The notes under the pieces are model-generated. The model saw only the letters and a list, made by a program, of their open reading frames with translations. It was not told the origin of the DNA and did not search any database. This document shows positions 7,099 to 15,559 of a DNA stretch of 64,000 nt, in pieces. The DNA is taken from the NCBI GenBank assembly GCA_900548855.1, contig URMF01000013.1:5645-69644 (forward strand), given 5' to 3'. This DNA is from an uncultured Eubacteriales bacterium. Lineage in GTDB: Bacteria > Bacillota > Clostridia > Lachnospirales > Lachnospiraceae. Each line of letters opens with the position of its first letter. The stretch's first letter is position 1. Position numbers and translations under genes: made by a program.

Positions 7099-9735
7099 CT
7101 ATTTAGCCTCATACCAGCTTTTTCCGGAACTCACCCCTACTAAAAGCGGCACGGAAAGCTCTGCCGCATGCATCATTTCCTCTGTCAGAATCTGCTTTAC
7201 CAGCTCTTCCTCATCCTTGTGGGTCTCTATCAGAAGCTCATCATGAATCTGAAGAATCAATGAGGACTTGCAATGCTCCCGCTTTAAGCGCTCGTGGACA
7301 CGAATCATAGCAATTTTAATGATATCCGCAGCCGTTCCCTGAATCGGTGAATTCATAGCAATACGCTCGCCAAAGCTGCGCTGCATAAAATTAGAGGATG
7401 ATAATTCAGGAATCTGTCGGATTCTTCCGAACATAGTCCGGGTTAACCCTGTCTTTTTGGCATGTTCCACTGTATCATCAAGAAAATGTTTTACCCCGGG
7501 ATAGGTGGCAAAATAACTGTCTATATACGCAGAAGCCTCCTTTCTTGAAATCTCCAAATCCTCTGACAGCCCAAAAGCACTGATTCCATATACAATTCCG
7601 AAATTCACTGCTTTCGCATTTCTGCGCATCAAATCATCCACCTGGTCAATCGGTACGCCAAAAACCTGGGATGCTGTCAATGCATGGATATCCTGATTCT
7701 CATGATATGCCGCAATTAGTTTTTCATCCCCTGAAAAATGTGCCAGCACCCGCAGTTCAATCTGGGAGTAGTCTGCATCCACAAAAATATAACCATCCTT
7801 TGGAATAAATACCTTCCGAATGCTTCTCCCAAGTTCTGTACGCATAGGAATATTCTGTAGATTTGGTTCTGTAGAGCTGATTCGACCTGTAGCAGTAATG
7901 GTTTGGTTAAATGTACCGTGAATTCTGCCATCTTCCCTTATAAACACAGACAATCCGTCTGCATAAGTGGATTTTAGCTTTGCCACCTGTCTGTATTCCA
8001 GAACATCCCTTACAATTGGATAATCGTTTTTTAATTTATTCAGCACATCTACATTGGTAGAATACCCCGTTTTCGTCTTTTTCGCCCCTGGTAATTTGAG
8101 CGTTTCAAATAATACCTCTCCCAGCTGCTTCGGTGAATTAATATTAAAATGTGTTCCGGCTTCCTGGTAAATTGTCTCTTCCAGCGCTGCAATTTTCTCT
8201 CCCAGTATCTCCCCATATTCTTTCAAAGCAGCTCCATCCACACGGATTCCCTCTTTTTCCATATGCTCCAGCACATATACTGTGGGAAGTTCAATCTCTG
8301 TATATAATTGATACATATCCATGCCATTTAACTGGTCACAAAGTTTATCCCATGCAAGATAGGAAATACCGGTCTCATAGGAGAGATATGCTTCCACCTT
8401 CTCTTCCTGAAGTATAAATGTATTCAGCTTCATTTTATCCAAAAGCTCTTTTTTAGACGGTACGGTCAGATTTAGATAATCCCTTGCAATATCATCATAA
8501 GCATAGGTATCCTTTATCGGGTTTAACAGATAAGCGGCTACGGAAGTATCCTCCACCCTGCCCTCCGACTCTAATGGCAGTACTTTAAGCAATGCTTTCA
8601 AATCATTGGTAATAATCTTCATTTCCGGGTGTTCCCTGTAGACAGACATAAATCGGTTCACAATCAGTTCTTCCGTTATAAACATGGAACAGACAATAAA
8701 ATCTGTGTGGATACCATCCTTCGTAATTCCCAAGCCCAAAAACTCCCTGTCTTCAAATAATCCAAAAAGGCCAATCCGTTCCACCTTGCCAAATCCGGAA
8801 AAATAGTTCTCCATATCTCCCAAATCAGAAATAATATTGGTATGAAACTGAATCTGTATTATCTCTTCCGGAACTTCAAAATATTTCAACAAACTCTTCA
8901 GTTCCAGATTCTTAATGTAATCATATGCCTCTTTAGTGAAAAGGGATTCCATTTTCATTTCTGAAAAATCTATATCAATTGGCACATCCAGTTTAATTGT
9001 AGCAAGCACCTTACTCATTAATGCCTGATTATAATATTCTGCAAGATTTTCCATCGCTTTTTTCGGTTTAATTTCATCTAAATGGACATAGGCCTCCTCA
9101 ATAGAATGGTAAGTTGAAATAATCTTGGAAGCTGTTTTTTCACCAATTCCCGGAACTCCCGGAATATTATCAGAGGCATCTCCCATCAGCCCTTTCATAT
9201 CAATAAATTCCACGGGAGTCACCCCGTATAAATCCGCAACCTCTTTTGCATGGTAGCTCTCTACGGTTGTACCTCCACCCTTGGTTTTAGGAATCCGGAT
9301 TAACACATTGTCTGTTGCAAGCTGTAATAAATCTCTGTCTCCGGACAATACCGTAACCTGCATGCCGGCATTTTCTCCCATCCGGGAAAGGGTTCCTATC
9401 ACATCATCCGCTTCAAAGCCAGGTCGTTCTATCACGGTAACACTCATAGCCTGCAACACCTCTTTCATAACTGGAACCTGACTTCTCAACTCCTCCGGCA
9501 TACCCTTGCGGGTACCTTTATACTCTTCAAACATTTCATGCCGGAATGTTTTTTGATGCACATCAAATGCTACTGCAAGATGAGTAGGCTTCTCCTCTTC
9601 AATAACCTTCAGTATAATGTTGATAAAGCCAAGAACCGCATTGGTATGCGCTCCCTTAGAATTGGTCAAATCCGGCAGACCATAAAACGCCCTGTTTAAT
9701 ATACTGTGCCCATCTACTAATAAAATCTTGTCCAT
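7099..9735 (-). CDS. polA: DNA polymerase I
   Basis: The 878-aa enzyme fills repair and Okazaki gaps. Residues 1-290 are the 5'-3' exonuclease with the helix-hairpin-helix GVPGIGEKTA. The middle domain lacks the DxE proofreading residues, as in many Gram-positive Pol I enzymes, so 3'-5' exonuclease activity is unlikely. The polymerase domain (about 480-878) carries motif A DADYSQIELRVLAHF, motif B RRNAKAVNFGIVYG and motif C QIHDELLIE. It lies 12 bp downstream of the anti-sigma-like gene and overlaps or abuts coaE, so mutY, this gene and coaE are probably one operon. Confidence 0.97.
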   Translation of the reverse strand: MDKILLVDGHSILNRAFYGLPDLTNSKGAHTNAVLGFINIILKVIEEEKPTHLAVAFDVHQKTFRHEMFEEYKGTRKGMPEELRSQVPVMKEVLQAMSVTVIERPGFEADDVIGTLSRMGENAGMQVTVLSGDRDLLQLATDNVLIRIPKTKGGGTTVESYHAKEVADLYGVTPVEFIDMKGLMGDASDNIPGVPGIGEKTASKIISTYHSIEEAYVHLDEIKPKKAMENLAEYYNQALMSKVLATIKLDVPIDIDFSEMKMESLFTKEAYDYIKNLELKSLLKYFEVPEEIIQIQFHTNIISDLGDMENYFSGFGKVERIGLFGLFEDREFLGLGITKDGIHTDFIVCSMFITEELIVNRFMSVYREHPEMKIITNDLKALLKVLPLESEGRVEDTSVAAYLLNPIKDTYAYDDIARDYLNLTVPSKKELLDKMKLNTFILQEEKVEAYLSYETGISYLAWDKLCDQLNGMDMYQLYTEIELPTVYVLEHMEKEGIRVDGAALKEYGEILGEKIAALEETIYQEAGTHFNINSPKQLGEVLFETLKLPGAKKTKTGYSTNVDVLNKLKNDYPIVRDVLEYRQVAKLKSTYADGLSVFIREDGRIHGTFNQTITATGRISSTEPNLQNIPMRTELGRSIRKVFIPKDGYIFVDADYSQIELRVLAHFSGDEKLIAAYHENQDIHALTASQVFGVPIDQVDDLMRRNAKAVNFGIVYGISAFGLSEDLEISRKEASAYIDSYFATYPGVKHFLDDTVEHAKKTGLTRTMFGRIRQIPELSSSNFMQRSFGERIAMNSPIQGTAADIIKIAMIRVHERLKREHCKSSLILQIHDELLIETHKDEEELVKQILTEEMMHAAELSVPLLVGVSSGKSWYEAK

Positions 9736-9747
9736 ATATACACTCCC

Positions 9748-10266
9748 CTATCGCCTTAAATAGTTATGCTGTCTTATTTTCTCATAAAAACTGATTTCTA
9801 CTTCCTCTTCAGATGATATATTAATATCCTGTACCATTTGCTCCGTTTCCGGCAAAAACAAAATATCATCAAAGGTCTGACTGTAATAATATTCCCCCTG
9901 GGCTTCCTTTAAAGCTGCCTGTTCCTGCTCGTGTAACAAATTCAGAAAATTCACATAACCGAAGAGCAGAAAGCCCATTGCCGCTACAATTGTAACCGCT
10001 ACCGAAGAGCGAAAAAAATCCCTCTTTTTTCTACTGCTTTTCAGCTCCCTTTCCATCCGGTCATTAAGTTCCTGAGTAAAATCTCTGGATAACGGCATAT
10101 TTTCATCCAGCTGCCTCATGCCTTGTATCATGGTATAATATATATTAAGCTCTTCTTTGCAATCATTACAGCATTGAATGTGCTTTAAGAAGTCCTGTTT
10201 TTCATCCCGTTCCAAATTATGGTCGATATAAGCAATAATTTTTGATTGCGCTTCTAAGCATGTCAT
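9748..10266 (-). CDS. Zinc-finger (zf-HC2) anti-sigma-like membrane protein
   Basis: A 172-aa protein with an N-terminal HxxxCxxC zinc-finger signature (HIQCCNDC, about residues 29-36) preceded by a Cys near residue 3, as in ZAS-type anti-sigma factors, and one membrane segment (about 88-108, AVTIVAAMGFLLFGYV). The extracytoplasmic part is short and acidic. Such proteins bind an ECF sigma factor at the membrane and release it on stress, but no sigma factor gene is adjacent: it sits between mutY (1-bp gap) and polA (12-bp gap). It may have a partner elsewhere or a different role. Confidence 0.75.
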   Translation of the reverse strand: MTCLEAQSKIIAYIDHNLERDEKQDFLKHIQCCNDCKEELNIYYTMIQGMRQLDENMPLSRDFTQELNDRMERELKSSRKKRDFFRSSVAVTIVAAMGFLLFGYVNFLNLLHEQEQAALKEAQGEYYYSQTFDDILFLPETEQMVQDINISSEEEVEISFYEKIRQHNYLRR

Positions 10267-10267
10267 A

Positions 10268-11308
10268 CTAAGACTCCCTCTCTAAAAAAATTTTAAATGC
10301 CGTGGGCAGGGCATATTTATTGCCAAATTCTTCTTTTTCTACCCATGTGAGTTCACTCTTCTTGTTCCGGCAAACAATATAATAGGCAGTCATACGCCAT
10401 TCCACATGGCTAAAAATGTGCGTATATGGCAATTCTTTTTCAATCCGTACCGGTTCAAAGCCCCTTTCACTGATATAGCGAACTGCCTCCGCCGCAGTAA
10501 GCCTTTCATCTGTATGATAAAATTCCCACATGTTCGCTAATAATCCATTGTCGTCCCGCTTTCGTATACCATACTGCTCCCCATCATGGAGGATAAATAC
10601 GGTTTTCTCCTCTATTTTTCTTTTCTTTTTTTCCCTGCGGACAGGAAGCTTGGCATAGGTATTCCTTTTATATGCGACACACCTTTCCTGAAGTGGACAG
10701 CTGTCGCATTTGGGCATTCCATTGGGAATACATATCATTGCTCCCAATTCCATCAACGATTGTGTCAGCAACCCGCAATCCCCTTCTTCATATAATGGCA
10801 GAAGGTTCTCTCTCACCCTTTTTTTCGTCTTTCTATCATCAATATTATCGTGACTGTCCGTCAGCCGTGCCACCACTCTCAACACATTTCCATCCACTGC
10901 CGGAGTAGGCAGATTAAAGCAAATCGAGCAGATTGCCCCGGCAGTATATTCCCCAATTCCCGGAAGCTCCAACACCTCCTCATAACACCTTGGAAATATC
11001 TCGCCATACTTCTCCATAATACAGATTGCTGCTTTTTGCAGATTTCTGGCACGGTTATAATAGCCCAGCCCTTCCCAGAGCTTTAAAAGCCTGTCCTCCG
11101 GTATTCTTGACAAGGTCTCAATATCCGGTATTTCCCTCATAAAACGGTCATAATATGCCTTAACTGCTTCCACACGGGTCTGCTGAAGCATAATTTCTGA
11201 AATCCATATATGATAAGGATTTTTCGTATCACGCCATTTCAATTTTCTATGGTTTTGCTGATACCACACAGCTAACGGCTTTCTTATATCTTTCCAGTTA
11301 AATTCCAT
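10268..11308 (-). CDS. mutY: A/G-specific adenine glycosylase
   Basis: MutY removes adenine mispaired with 8-oxoguanine. The HhH-GPD region has LPGIGEYTAGAI and the catalytic Asp in AVDGNVLRV; the [4Fe-4S] cysteines follow the C-x6-C-x2-C-x5-C pattern in CIPNGMPKCDSCPLQERC. A C-terminal NUDIX-like domain (about 225-346) for 8-oxoG recognition completes the 346-aa protein. It is the first gene of the run into polA and has a candidate promoter at 11339-11367. Confidence 0.95.
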   Translation of the reverse strand: MEFNWKDIRKPLAVWYQQNHRKLKWRDTKNPYHIWISEIMLQQTRVEAVKAYYDRFMREIPDIETLSRIPEDRLLKLWEGLGYYNRARNLQKAAICIMEKYGEIFPRCYEEVLELPGIGEYTAGAICSICFNLPTPAVDGNVLRVVARLTDSHDNIDDRKTKKRVRENLLPLYEEGDCGLLTQSLMELGAMICIPNGMPKCDSCPLQERCVAYKRNTYAKLPVRREKKKRKIEEKTVFILHDGEQYGIRKRDDNGLLANMWEFYHTDERLTAAEAVRYISERGFEPVRIEKELPYTHIFSHVEWRMTAYYIVCRNKKSELTWVEKEEFGNKYALPTAFKIFLERES

Positions 11309-11338
11309 AACGCCACCCTGCTATTTATACTTCACTTT

Positions 11339-11367
11339 ACTATATCATTTCTTGTTCTTAAATACAA
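11339..11367 (-). promoter_or_regulatory. Candidate promoter for mutY operon
   Basis: Minus strand -35 TTGTAT (11362-11367), 17-bp spacer, -10 TATAGT (11339-11344), about 30 bp upstream of the mutY ATG. Confidence 0.5.
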
Positions 11368-11492
11368 ATATTTTCCCATTTCCTCTTTTTCAAAAAAGAT
11401 AAAAAATATTTTTTCGTCACTAAGTATTTACATTTTTAAAAAATCATATTAGAATAGGATGTACGATATATAATTATGTGAGGTTATTTTAA

Positions 11493-12221
11493 ATGGATTT
11501 ACAAATTTTTAGAAACAACCTAAGGGCTAAACTAAAAGAACAAAAACTTACACTGAGTGCTTTGTCGCTTCGTGCTGATTTATCCGAGGATACTCTCCGT
11601 TCGCTCATATATGGTAAATCCCATGATGTAAAAATGTCCACCGTCACTAAAATTGCAGATGTCTTTGGCTGCTCCATTGACAATTTATTAGGAAGGTCTT
11701 TCTATTCTGTTCAAGAAGAGGAAATTATAACAAAATTAAGAACCCTTTCCAAGCGTTCCTTTCATTCCGTCCAGGCCTTGATAAAATTAGAGGAGACAAC
11801 AACCTTAAATCCATCCAATATAGGAAAAGATATAATTCCGGTATTCCTTCCCACCGGGAATATGAAGGACAGTCAGTTCTATGACAACAGTATTTTTGAG
11901 ACCTTAGATATTACAGAATATCCCCGCAGTCTGAAGAATACCGCCGATTTTGGAATAAAAATTCTGTCTGCAAATTTTGAACCTATGTATTACACAAATG
12001 ATATTTTGCTTCTATCCCAGACGCGGGTTCCTGAGTATAATGATATTGTAATGTATTTAGACCAAGACGGAAAAATATATATCCGCAGATACACCTCCTC
12101 GGGGTTAAATCCAATCAGTAAATTTGGAAAGAAAATTCCACCCAGTGAAATACATAACTACACTACCGCCGGCGTCGTCCTCAAGGTTGTAAAAGAATTT
12201 AATATTGAGCAATACCGTTAG
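11493..12221 (+). CDS. XRE-family repressor with inactive S24-like domain
   Basis: A 242-aa regulator: an N-terminal helix-turn-helix of the XRE/Cro type (about residues 5-65, with LSEDTLRSLIYGKSHDVKMS as the recognition region) and a C-terminal LexA/CI-like S24 fold (about 150-240). In the S24 motif the usual SMEP appears as NFEP, so the nucleophilic Ser is Asn, and the general-base Lys (usually YIKR) is Arg (YIRR). It should dimerise but not self-cleave. The ATG at 11493 has GTGAGG 9 bp upstream. It is alone on the plus strand, divergent from mutY and convergent with the tRNA; no phage genes surround it. Its target is unknown. Confidence 0.8.
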   Translation: MDLQIFRNNLRAKLKEQKLTLSALSLRADLSEDTLRSLIYGKSHDVKMSTVTKIADVFGCSIDNLLGRSFYSVQEEEIITKLRTLSKRSFHSVQALIKLEETTTLNPSNIGKDIIPVFLPTGNMKDSQFYDNSIFETLDITEYPRSLKNTADFGIKILSANFEPMYYTNDILLLSQTRVPEYNDIVMYLDQDGKIYIRRYTSSGLNPISKFGKKIPPSEIHNYTTAGVVLKVVKEFNIEQYR

Positions 12222-12234
12222 CCCCGGTCTGGAA

Positions 12235-12281
12235 AACCTACAGAACCTGCCACCGGCAGCATTAGGTTCGCTGGACTTTTT
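12235..12281 (+). terminator. Terminator after XRE repressor gene
   Basis: Outer arms AACCTA (12235-12240)/TAGGTT (12263-12268) and inner arms CTGCC (12247-12251)/GGCAG (12255-12259), then a T5 tract at 12277-12281. It begins 14 bp after the repressor stop. Confidence 0.5.
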
Positions 12282-12303
12282 CTCATAGACTGGCAACAAA
12301 AAA
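12269..12303. repeat. Partial copy of post-terminator palindromic repeat
   Basis: CTGGAC, a T-run, then CTCATA, TGGCAACAAAAAA matches the right half of the fuller copies at 24430-24471 and 58028-58070. It directly abuts the tRNA terminator, like the other copies abut theirs. Confidence 0.45.
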
Positions 12304-12337
12304 TGCCGGAATCCCTTATAAATCAAGATTTCCGACA
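12298..12337 (-). terminator. Terminator after tRNA-Leu
   Basis: Arms TGCCGGAATC (12304-12313) and GATTTCCGACA (12327-12337) pair on the minus strand and run into a T6 tract (12298-12303). Confidence 0.7.
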
Positions 12338-12350
12338 CATCTTTATATAC

Positions 12351-12434
12351 TGCCGATGACGGGAGTCGAACCCGTACGATGTCACCACCGCCAGATTTTG
12401 AGTCTGGTGCGTCTGCCAATTCCGCCACATCGGC
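12351..12434 (-). tRNA. tRNA-Leu (CAA)
   Basis: An 84-nt class II tRNA. Acceptor arms GCCGATG/CATCGGC pair fully; the anticodon arm is CCAGA-CTCAAAA-TCTGG giving anticodon CAA (reads UUG); a long variable arm and the T-loop GGTTCGACTCC follow. CCA is not encoded. A consensus promoter lies upstream and a terminator downstream, so it is a single-gene transcript. Confidence 0.96.
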
Positions 12435-12455
12435 ATGTTGAAACCAACGAAAATG

Positions 12456-12484
12456 ATTATATAGTGTTGCTGGCAGTTTGTCAA
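12456..12484 (-). promoter_or_regulatory. Promoter for tRNA-Leu
   Basis: Minus strand -35 TTGACA (12479-12484), 17-bp spacer, -10 TATAAT (12456-12461), both perfect, 22 bp upstream of the tRNA. Confidence 0.85.
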
Positions 12485-12516
12485 GTCCCAAATATATGAA
12501 TCTCCAACAGTCTTAT

Positions 12517-13317
12517 TTATTGTATCTTCTTTGCAATAACAGCAAATCGTCCGTCCTCAACATGATATGCACAAGTAGACAGCGTAATCAGTTTATCCCC
12601 ATACTCCACTTCTACCCCGGTATCAATCACTGACATCTTTTTGACATTCTCTACAAAATCCAAAAACTCTTCTTCCCTGCCGGCATTGACAAATTCATAA
12701 TACTTAAATGCTGTGGATTGCTCCGGCAGAATCTGCCCATAAAAAGCTGCCACCACCTCATAGATACCATCCCCATAGATTGTATCAAAACGGAAAGTTT
12801 TATGACCGTTATAGAACCTCTTATCCTCATATTGCAAAATATCATGAAACATCTTTCCCGAATTCATGTTATGTCCGTAAACAATCAGATTATCGGTCGG
12901 TTCCTCAATTTCACAGTTTCCGTCCACAAAAGGAAGGCCTGCGGCAGAATACTGTTTGTCATAATCCCGGTGGATATAATATTCTCCATTTTCCCCATCC
13001 TGAGGAGTATACATAACCGGATAATCTACATTCGTATCCTCAATCGTGAGCCAGCCAATAAAATCATGGTTCTCCCGATACAGTTGTTTAAACTTCTTTT
13101 GTATTATTTTTCCATCTACTTCAACCATTTCCGAACTGCCATTTTTGTCTGCATTGTTATCTGTGATATTGCTATCTTCAATCTTATCCCGCAATCCCTC
13201 TACTGCATTTTCACTTTTGTTACTGTTGTAATAATAATATGCCAGATAACCACCACAGCCTAATGCAACCAGCAGGCAGAATACCATCAATATATTAATT
13301 ATTCTTTTTTTCTTCAT
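12517..13317 (-). CDS. Class B sortase
   Basis: A 266-aa membrane-anchored transpeptidase that cuts a C-terminal sorting signal and attaches surface proteins to peptidoglycan. It has an N-terminal membrane anchor (about residues 7-30), then a sortase B fold with catalytic His149 in NLIVYGHNM, Cys249 in TLSTC and Arg257. No substrate gene is adjacent; the only sorting-signal protein in the window is the giant SpaA-repeat protein at 49665-57881. The ATG at 13317 has GGAGAGGA upstream. Confidence 0.92.
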   Translation of the reverse strand: MKKKRIINILMVFCLLVALGCGGYLAYYYYNSNKSENAVEGLRDKIEDSNITDNNADKNGSSEMVEVDGKIIQKKFKQLYRENHDFIGWLTIEDTNVDYPVMYTPQDGENGEYYIHRDYDKQYSAAGLPFVDGNCEIEEPTDNLIVYGHNMNSGKMFHDILQYEDKRFYNGHKTFRFDTIYGDGIYEVVAAFYGQILPEQSTAFKYYEFVNAGREEEFLDFVENVKKMSVIDTGVEVEYGDKLITLSTCAYHVEDGRFAVIAKKIQ

Positions 13318-13393
13318 GACGGATATCCTCTCCTTGAAAAAATGTGCATATGCAATCTATTTTCTCACAAACACTGTTATCACCTACATATAT

Positions 13394-13426
13394 AAAAAGA
13401 AGCCAGAATCTTTCCCAGCTTCTTTT
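13394..13426 (-). terminator. Terminator after NUDIX gene
   Basis: Arms AAAAGAAGC (about 13394-13403) and GCTTCTTTT (13418-13426), with T-rich sequence on the minus strand after the stem. It ends the ruvA-to-NUDIX gene run ahead of the sortase gene. Confidence 0.7.
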
Positions 13427-13428
13427 CA

Positions 13429-13881
13429 TTAAAAATACTTTTTTGATCCCCACAGATTACTCTGCTTCAAATCCTGATATTCACCATAGGCTTGCTCTAA
13501 TATCTGTTTCTCATTGGGAAACTTCAATAAATGATATGCCTCATGATACTTATAATATCCGGAATCCATAAAGTATTCTTCCCGTTGAGGTTTGCTGTAA
13601 TAGCTGTCAGCCATCATCAGATACCAATGTACATCTTTATTCACTACATCATATGCGGTATTAAAAGTATAATTACTTTTATTCACATATTTAATAACCT
13701 GTGCGCTTACTCCTGTCTCCTCTTTTACTTCACGAAGCGCCGTCTCTTTGTACTCTTCACCTTCTTCTACCGTACCCTTTGGCAGAACCCAGCCTTCATA
13801 CTTGTTCTTATAGTTCTTATAAAGTAACAACACCTTACCTCTGAAGATTACCACACCGCCACAGCTTACTGCTTCTATCAT
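13429..13881 (-). CDS. NUDIX hydrolase
   Basis: A 150-aa protein with an intact Nudix box: GTVEEGEEY then ALREVKEETGV, matching Gx5Ex7REVxEExG. It hydrolyses a nucleoside diphosphate linked to another group; the substrate (for example oxidised nucleotides or dinucleoside polyphosphates) cannot be told. AGGAGGA lies before the ATG. A hairpin (13900-13928) without a T-tract precedes the gene. It follows the PBP gene with a 121-bp gap. Confidence 0.88.
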   Translation of the reverse strand: MIEAVSCGGVVIFRGKVLLLYKNYKNKYEGWVLPKGTVEEGEEYKETALREVKEETGVSAQVIKYVNKSNYTFNTAYDVVNKDVHWYLMMADSYYSKPQREEYFMDSGYYKYHEAYHLLKFPNEKQILEQAYGEYQDLKQSNLWGSKKYF

Positions 13882-14002
13882 AGCTGTTCCTCCTATACTG
13901 TAAAGACCTGTTTATAAATAGGCTTTACGAACACATGGTGTGTTGCCTAATTAAACCAAGTATAGCAATTTATGAATAAAAACGCAAGGTAAATCTAAAT
14001 AT

Positions 14003-15559
14003 TTATTTATAATACTGGTCAAAAATACTTCTCGCTATAGCACTTGCCTTGATACCGTTTACATCAGACTCTTCTACAATAATGCTGACTACCACATCCG
14101 GATCTTCTACATTGCTATACCCCACAAACCACGAGTAATCATGCGCTCCGTTAGCATACTCCGCTGTTCCGGTTTTACCTGCCGCTTCATAGGATGCCCC
14201 TGCAAAATAGCTTGCCGCTGTTCCCTCTGTTACAACCTTTCTAAGATACGGGGTCAGTATCTCCACCTCCTCCGCTGTCATTAGCGTGTCATAGGAGTCC
14301 GGAGAAAATTTCTTTATGCGGGTTCCTTTATAATTTTCAATGCTGTCAATAAAATACGGTTTCATCATCAGACCCCCGTTGGCAATGGTGGACATAATCA
14401 TAGCATTATGAAGTGGTGTAATCAAAGTGTCCCCTTGTCCAAATGCCGTCTGCGGAATATACCCCTTGTCCGATTTACTGTCCAGATAAAAACGGCTTGT
14501 GGCACTTGCATCCGTGTAAGGAAGAGACTTATTAAAAAGAAAGCTTTCCAATGTATCCCGCCATTTATTTACATTTAAACTGATACCAATATCTGCATAG
14601 GCCTGGTTACAGGAATTGGCAAGTGCCTGTGACAAATCCTGCTGTCCGTGAATTTTTCTTCCAAAACAATGTACGGATACTCCATTGAATATCTCTTCTT
14701 CAGAGGAACAATTATAGCTATAATTTTCATATTTCCGGGGATTCTGCCTCATATAAGCCAGAGTTGTCAAAACCTTAAAGGTAGAACCCGGAGGATATAA
14801 TCCCTGGGTTGCACGGTTTAACAATACAGAACTGTCTGAATCTTCGCGGTTTGCTTCTGCCCACACTTCATCAATATGATTGGGATTAAAGTCCGGCTTT
14901 GAAACCATAGCCAGAATTTTACCGGTATCCGGTTCCATAACCACCACCGCACCATCTGCACTGCCAAGTGCCTCATAAGCGGTCTTTTGCAAATCATAAT
15001 TTAACGTAGAAACAACGGTGTCCCCTTCGTTCTTCTCTTCCCGGAGTGTATGGATAAAACGCTCCAGTACATTTGCATGGCTGTCAGACAGATAATAATT
15101 GCCGACAAGCTCAATGCCCGCCTTGGTATATTCAGAATATCCCACTACATGGGCAAACAAATTATCATATGGATAATACCGCTTGTCCCCATCATTGGTG
15201 GCTACCGTTTTCCCATCACTGGTTACGATATCCCCACGGATTACATCTGCTGCATATTTATCCAGTCTGGAATTAGCAGCATTTGCAATCACCTCATCCT
15301 TTTCCACAATCATAAACCGTAGGATATACGCCATTAATCCGATTATTAAAAATGCAGAAAGATACGTAATTCCAAGTACCGGACGGTTTAATTTCTCATT
15401 AATCTTATCAATTTTTTCTTCCTTTTCCAAAAACGCCTGCTGGTCAGGAGTTAACAGCTTGCGGTCAACTTCTCTTTTTTTATGCCTTTTTTGTTTGCCC
15501 TGCGTTTTGTTCAATTTTTCTTCTTTCTTCTTCAATTTTCTTAGCCTCTTTATTTTCAA
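14003..15559 (-). CDS. Penicillin-binding protein transpeptidase (PbpA-like)
   Basis: A class B PBP of about 518 aa that cross-links peptidoglycan. It has a very Lys-rich cytoplasmic N-terminus (about 1-60), one membrane segment (about 62-82) and a transpeptidase domain with the three motifs STFK, SCN and KTGT. It is shorter than FtsI/PBP2, resembling PbpA-type enzymes paired with a RodA. No ATG fits the start: the reading frame opens with TTG codons at 15559 or 8 codons later, the latter with AGAGG at suitable spacing; both overlap the end of the ftsW/rodA-like gene by 55-80 bp. The pair probably works as a glycosyltransferase-transpeptidase complex. Confidence 0.88.
   Translation of the reverse strand: MKIKRLRKLKKKEEKLNKTQGKQKRHKKREVDRKLLTPDQQAFLEKEEKIDKINEKLNRPVLGITYLSAFLIIGLMAYILRFMIVEKDEVIANAANSRLDKYAADVIRGDIVTSDGKTVATNDGDKRYYPYDNLFAHVVGYSEYTKAGIELVGNYYLSDSHANVLERFIHTLREEKNEGDTVVSTLNYDLQKTAYEALGSADGAVVVMEPDTGKILAMVSKPDFNPNHIDEVWAEANREDSDSSVLLNRATQGLYPPGSTFKVLTTLAYMRQNPRKYENYSYNCSSEEEIFNGVSVHCFGRKIHGQQDLSQALANSCNQAYADIGISLNVNKWRDTLESFLFNKSLPYTDASATSRFYLDSKSDKGYIPQTAFGQGDTLITPLHNAMIMSTIANGGLMMKPYFIDSIENYKGTRIKKFSPDSYDTLMTAEEVEILTPYLRKVVTEGTAASYFAGASYEAAGKTGTAEYANGAHDYSWFVGYSNVEDPDVVVSIIVEESDVNGIKASAIARSIFDQYYK

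Noticed and set aside
12105..12491. A 128-codon minus-strand ORF covering the tRNA region
   Set aside because: It runs through the tRNA-Leu gene and antisense to the repressor; it is a chance reading frame.
12456..12516. tRNA gene as an attachment site for an integrated element
   Set aside because: There is no integrase gene or second copy of the tRNA 3' end in the window.
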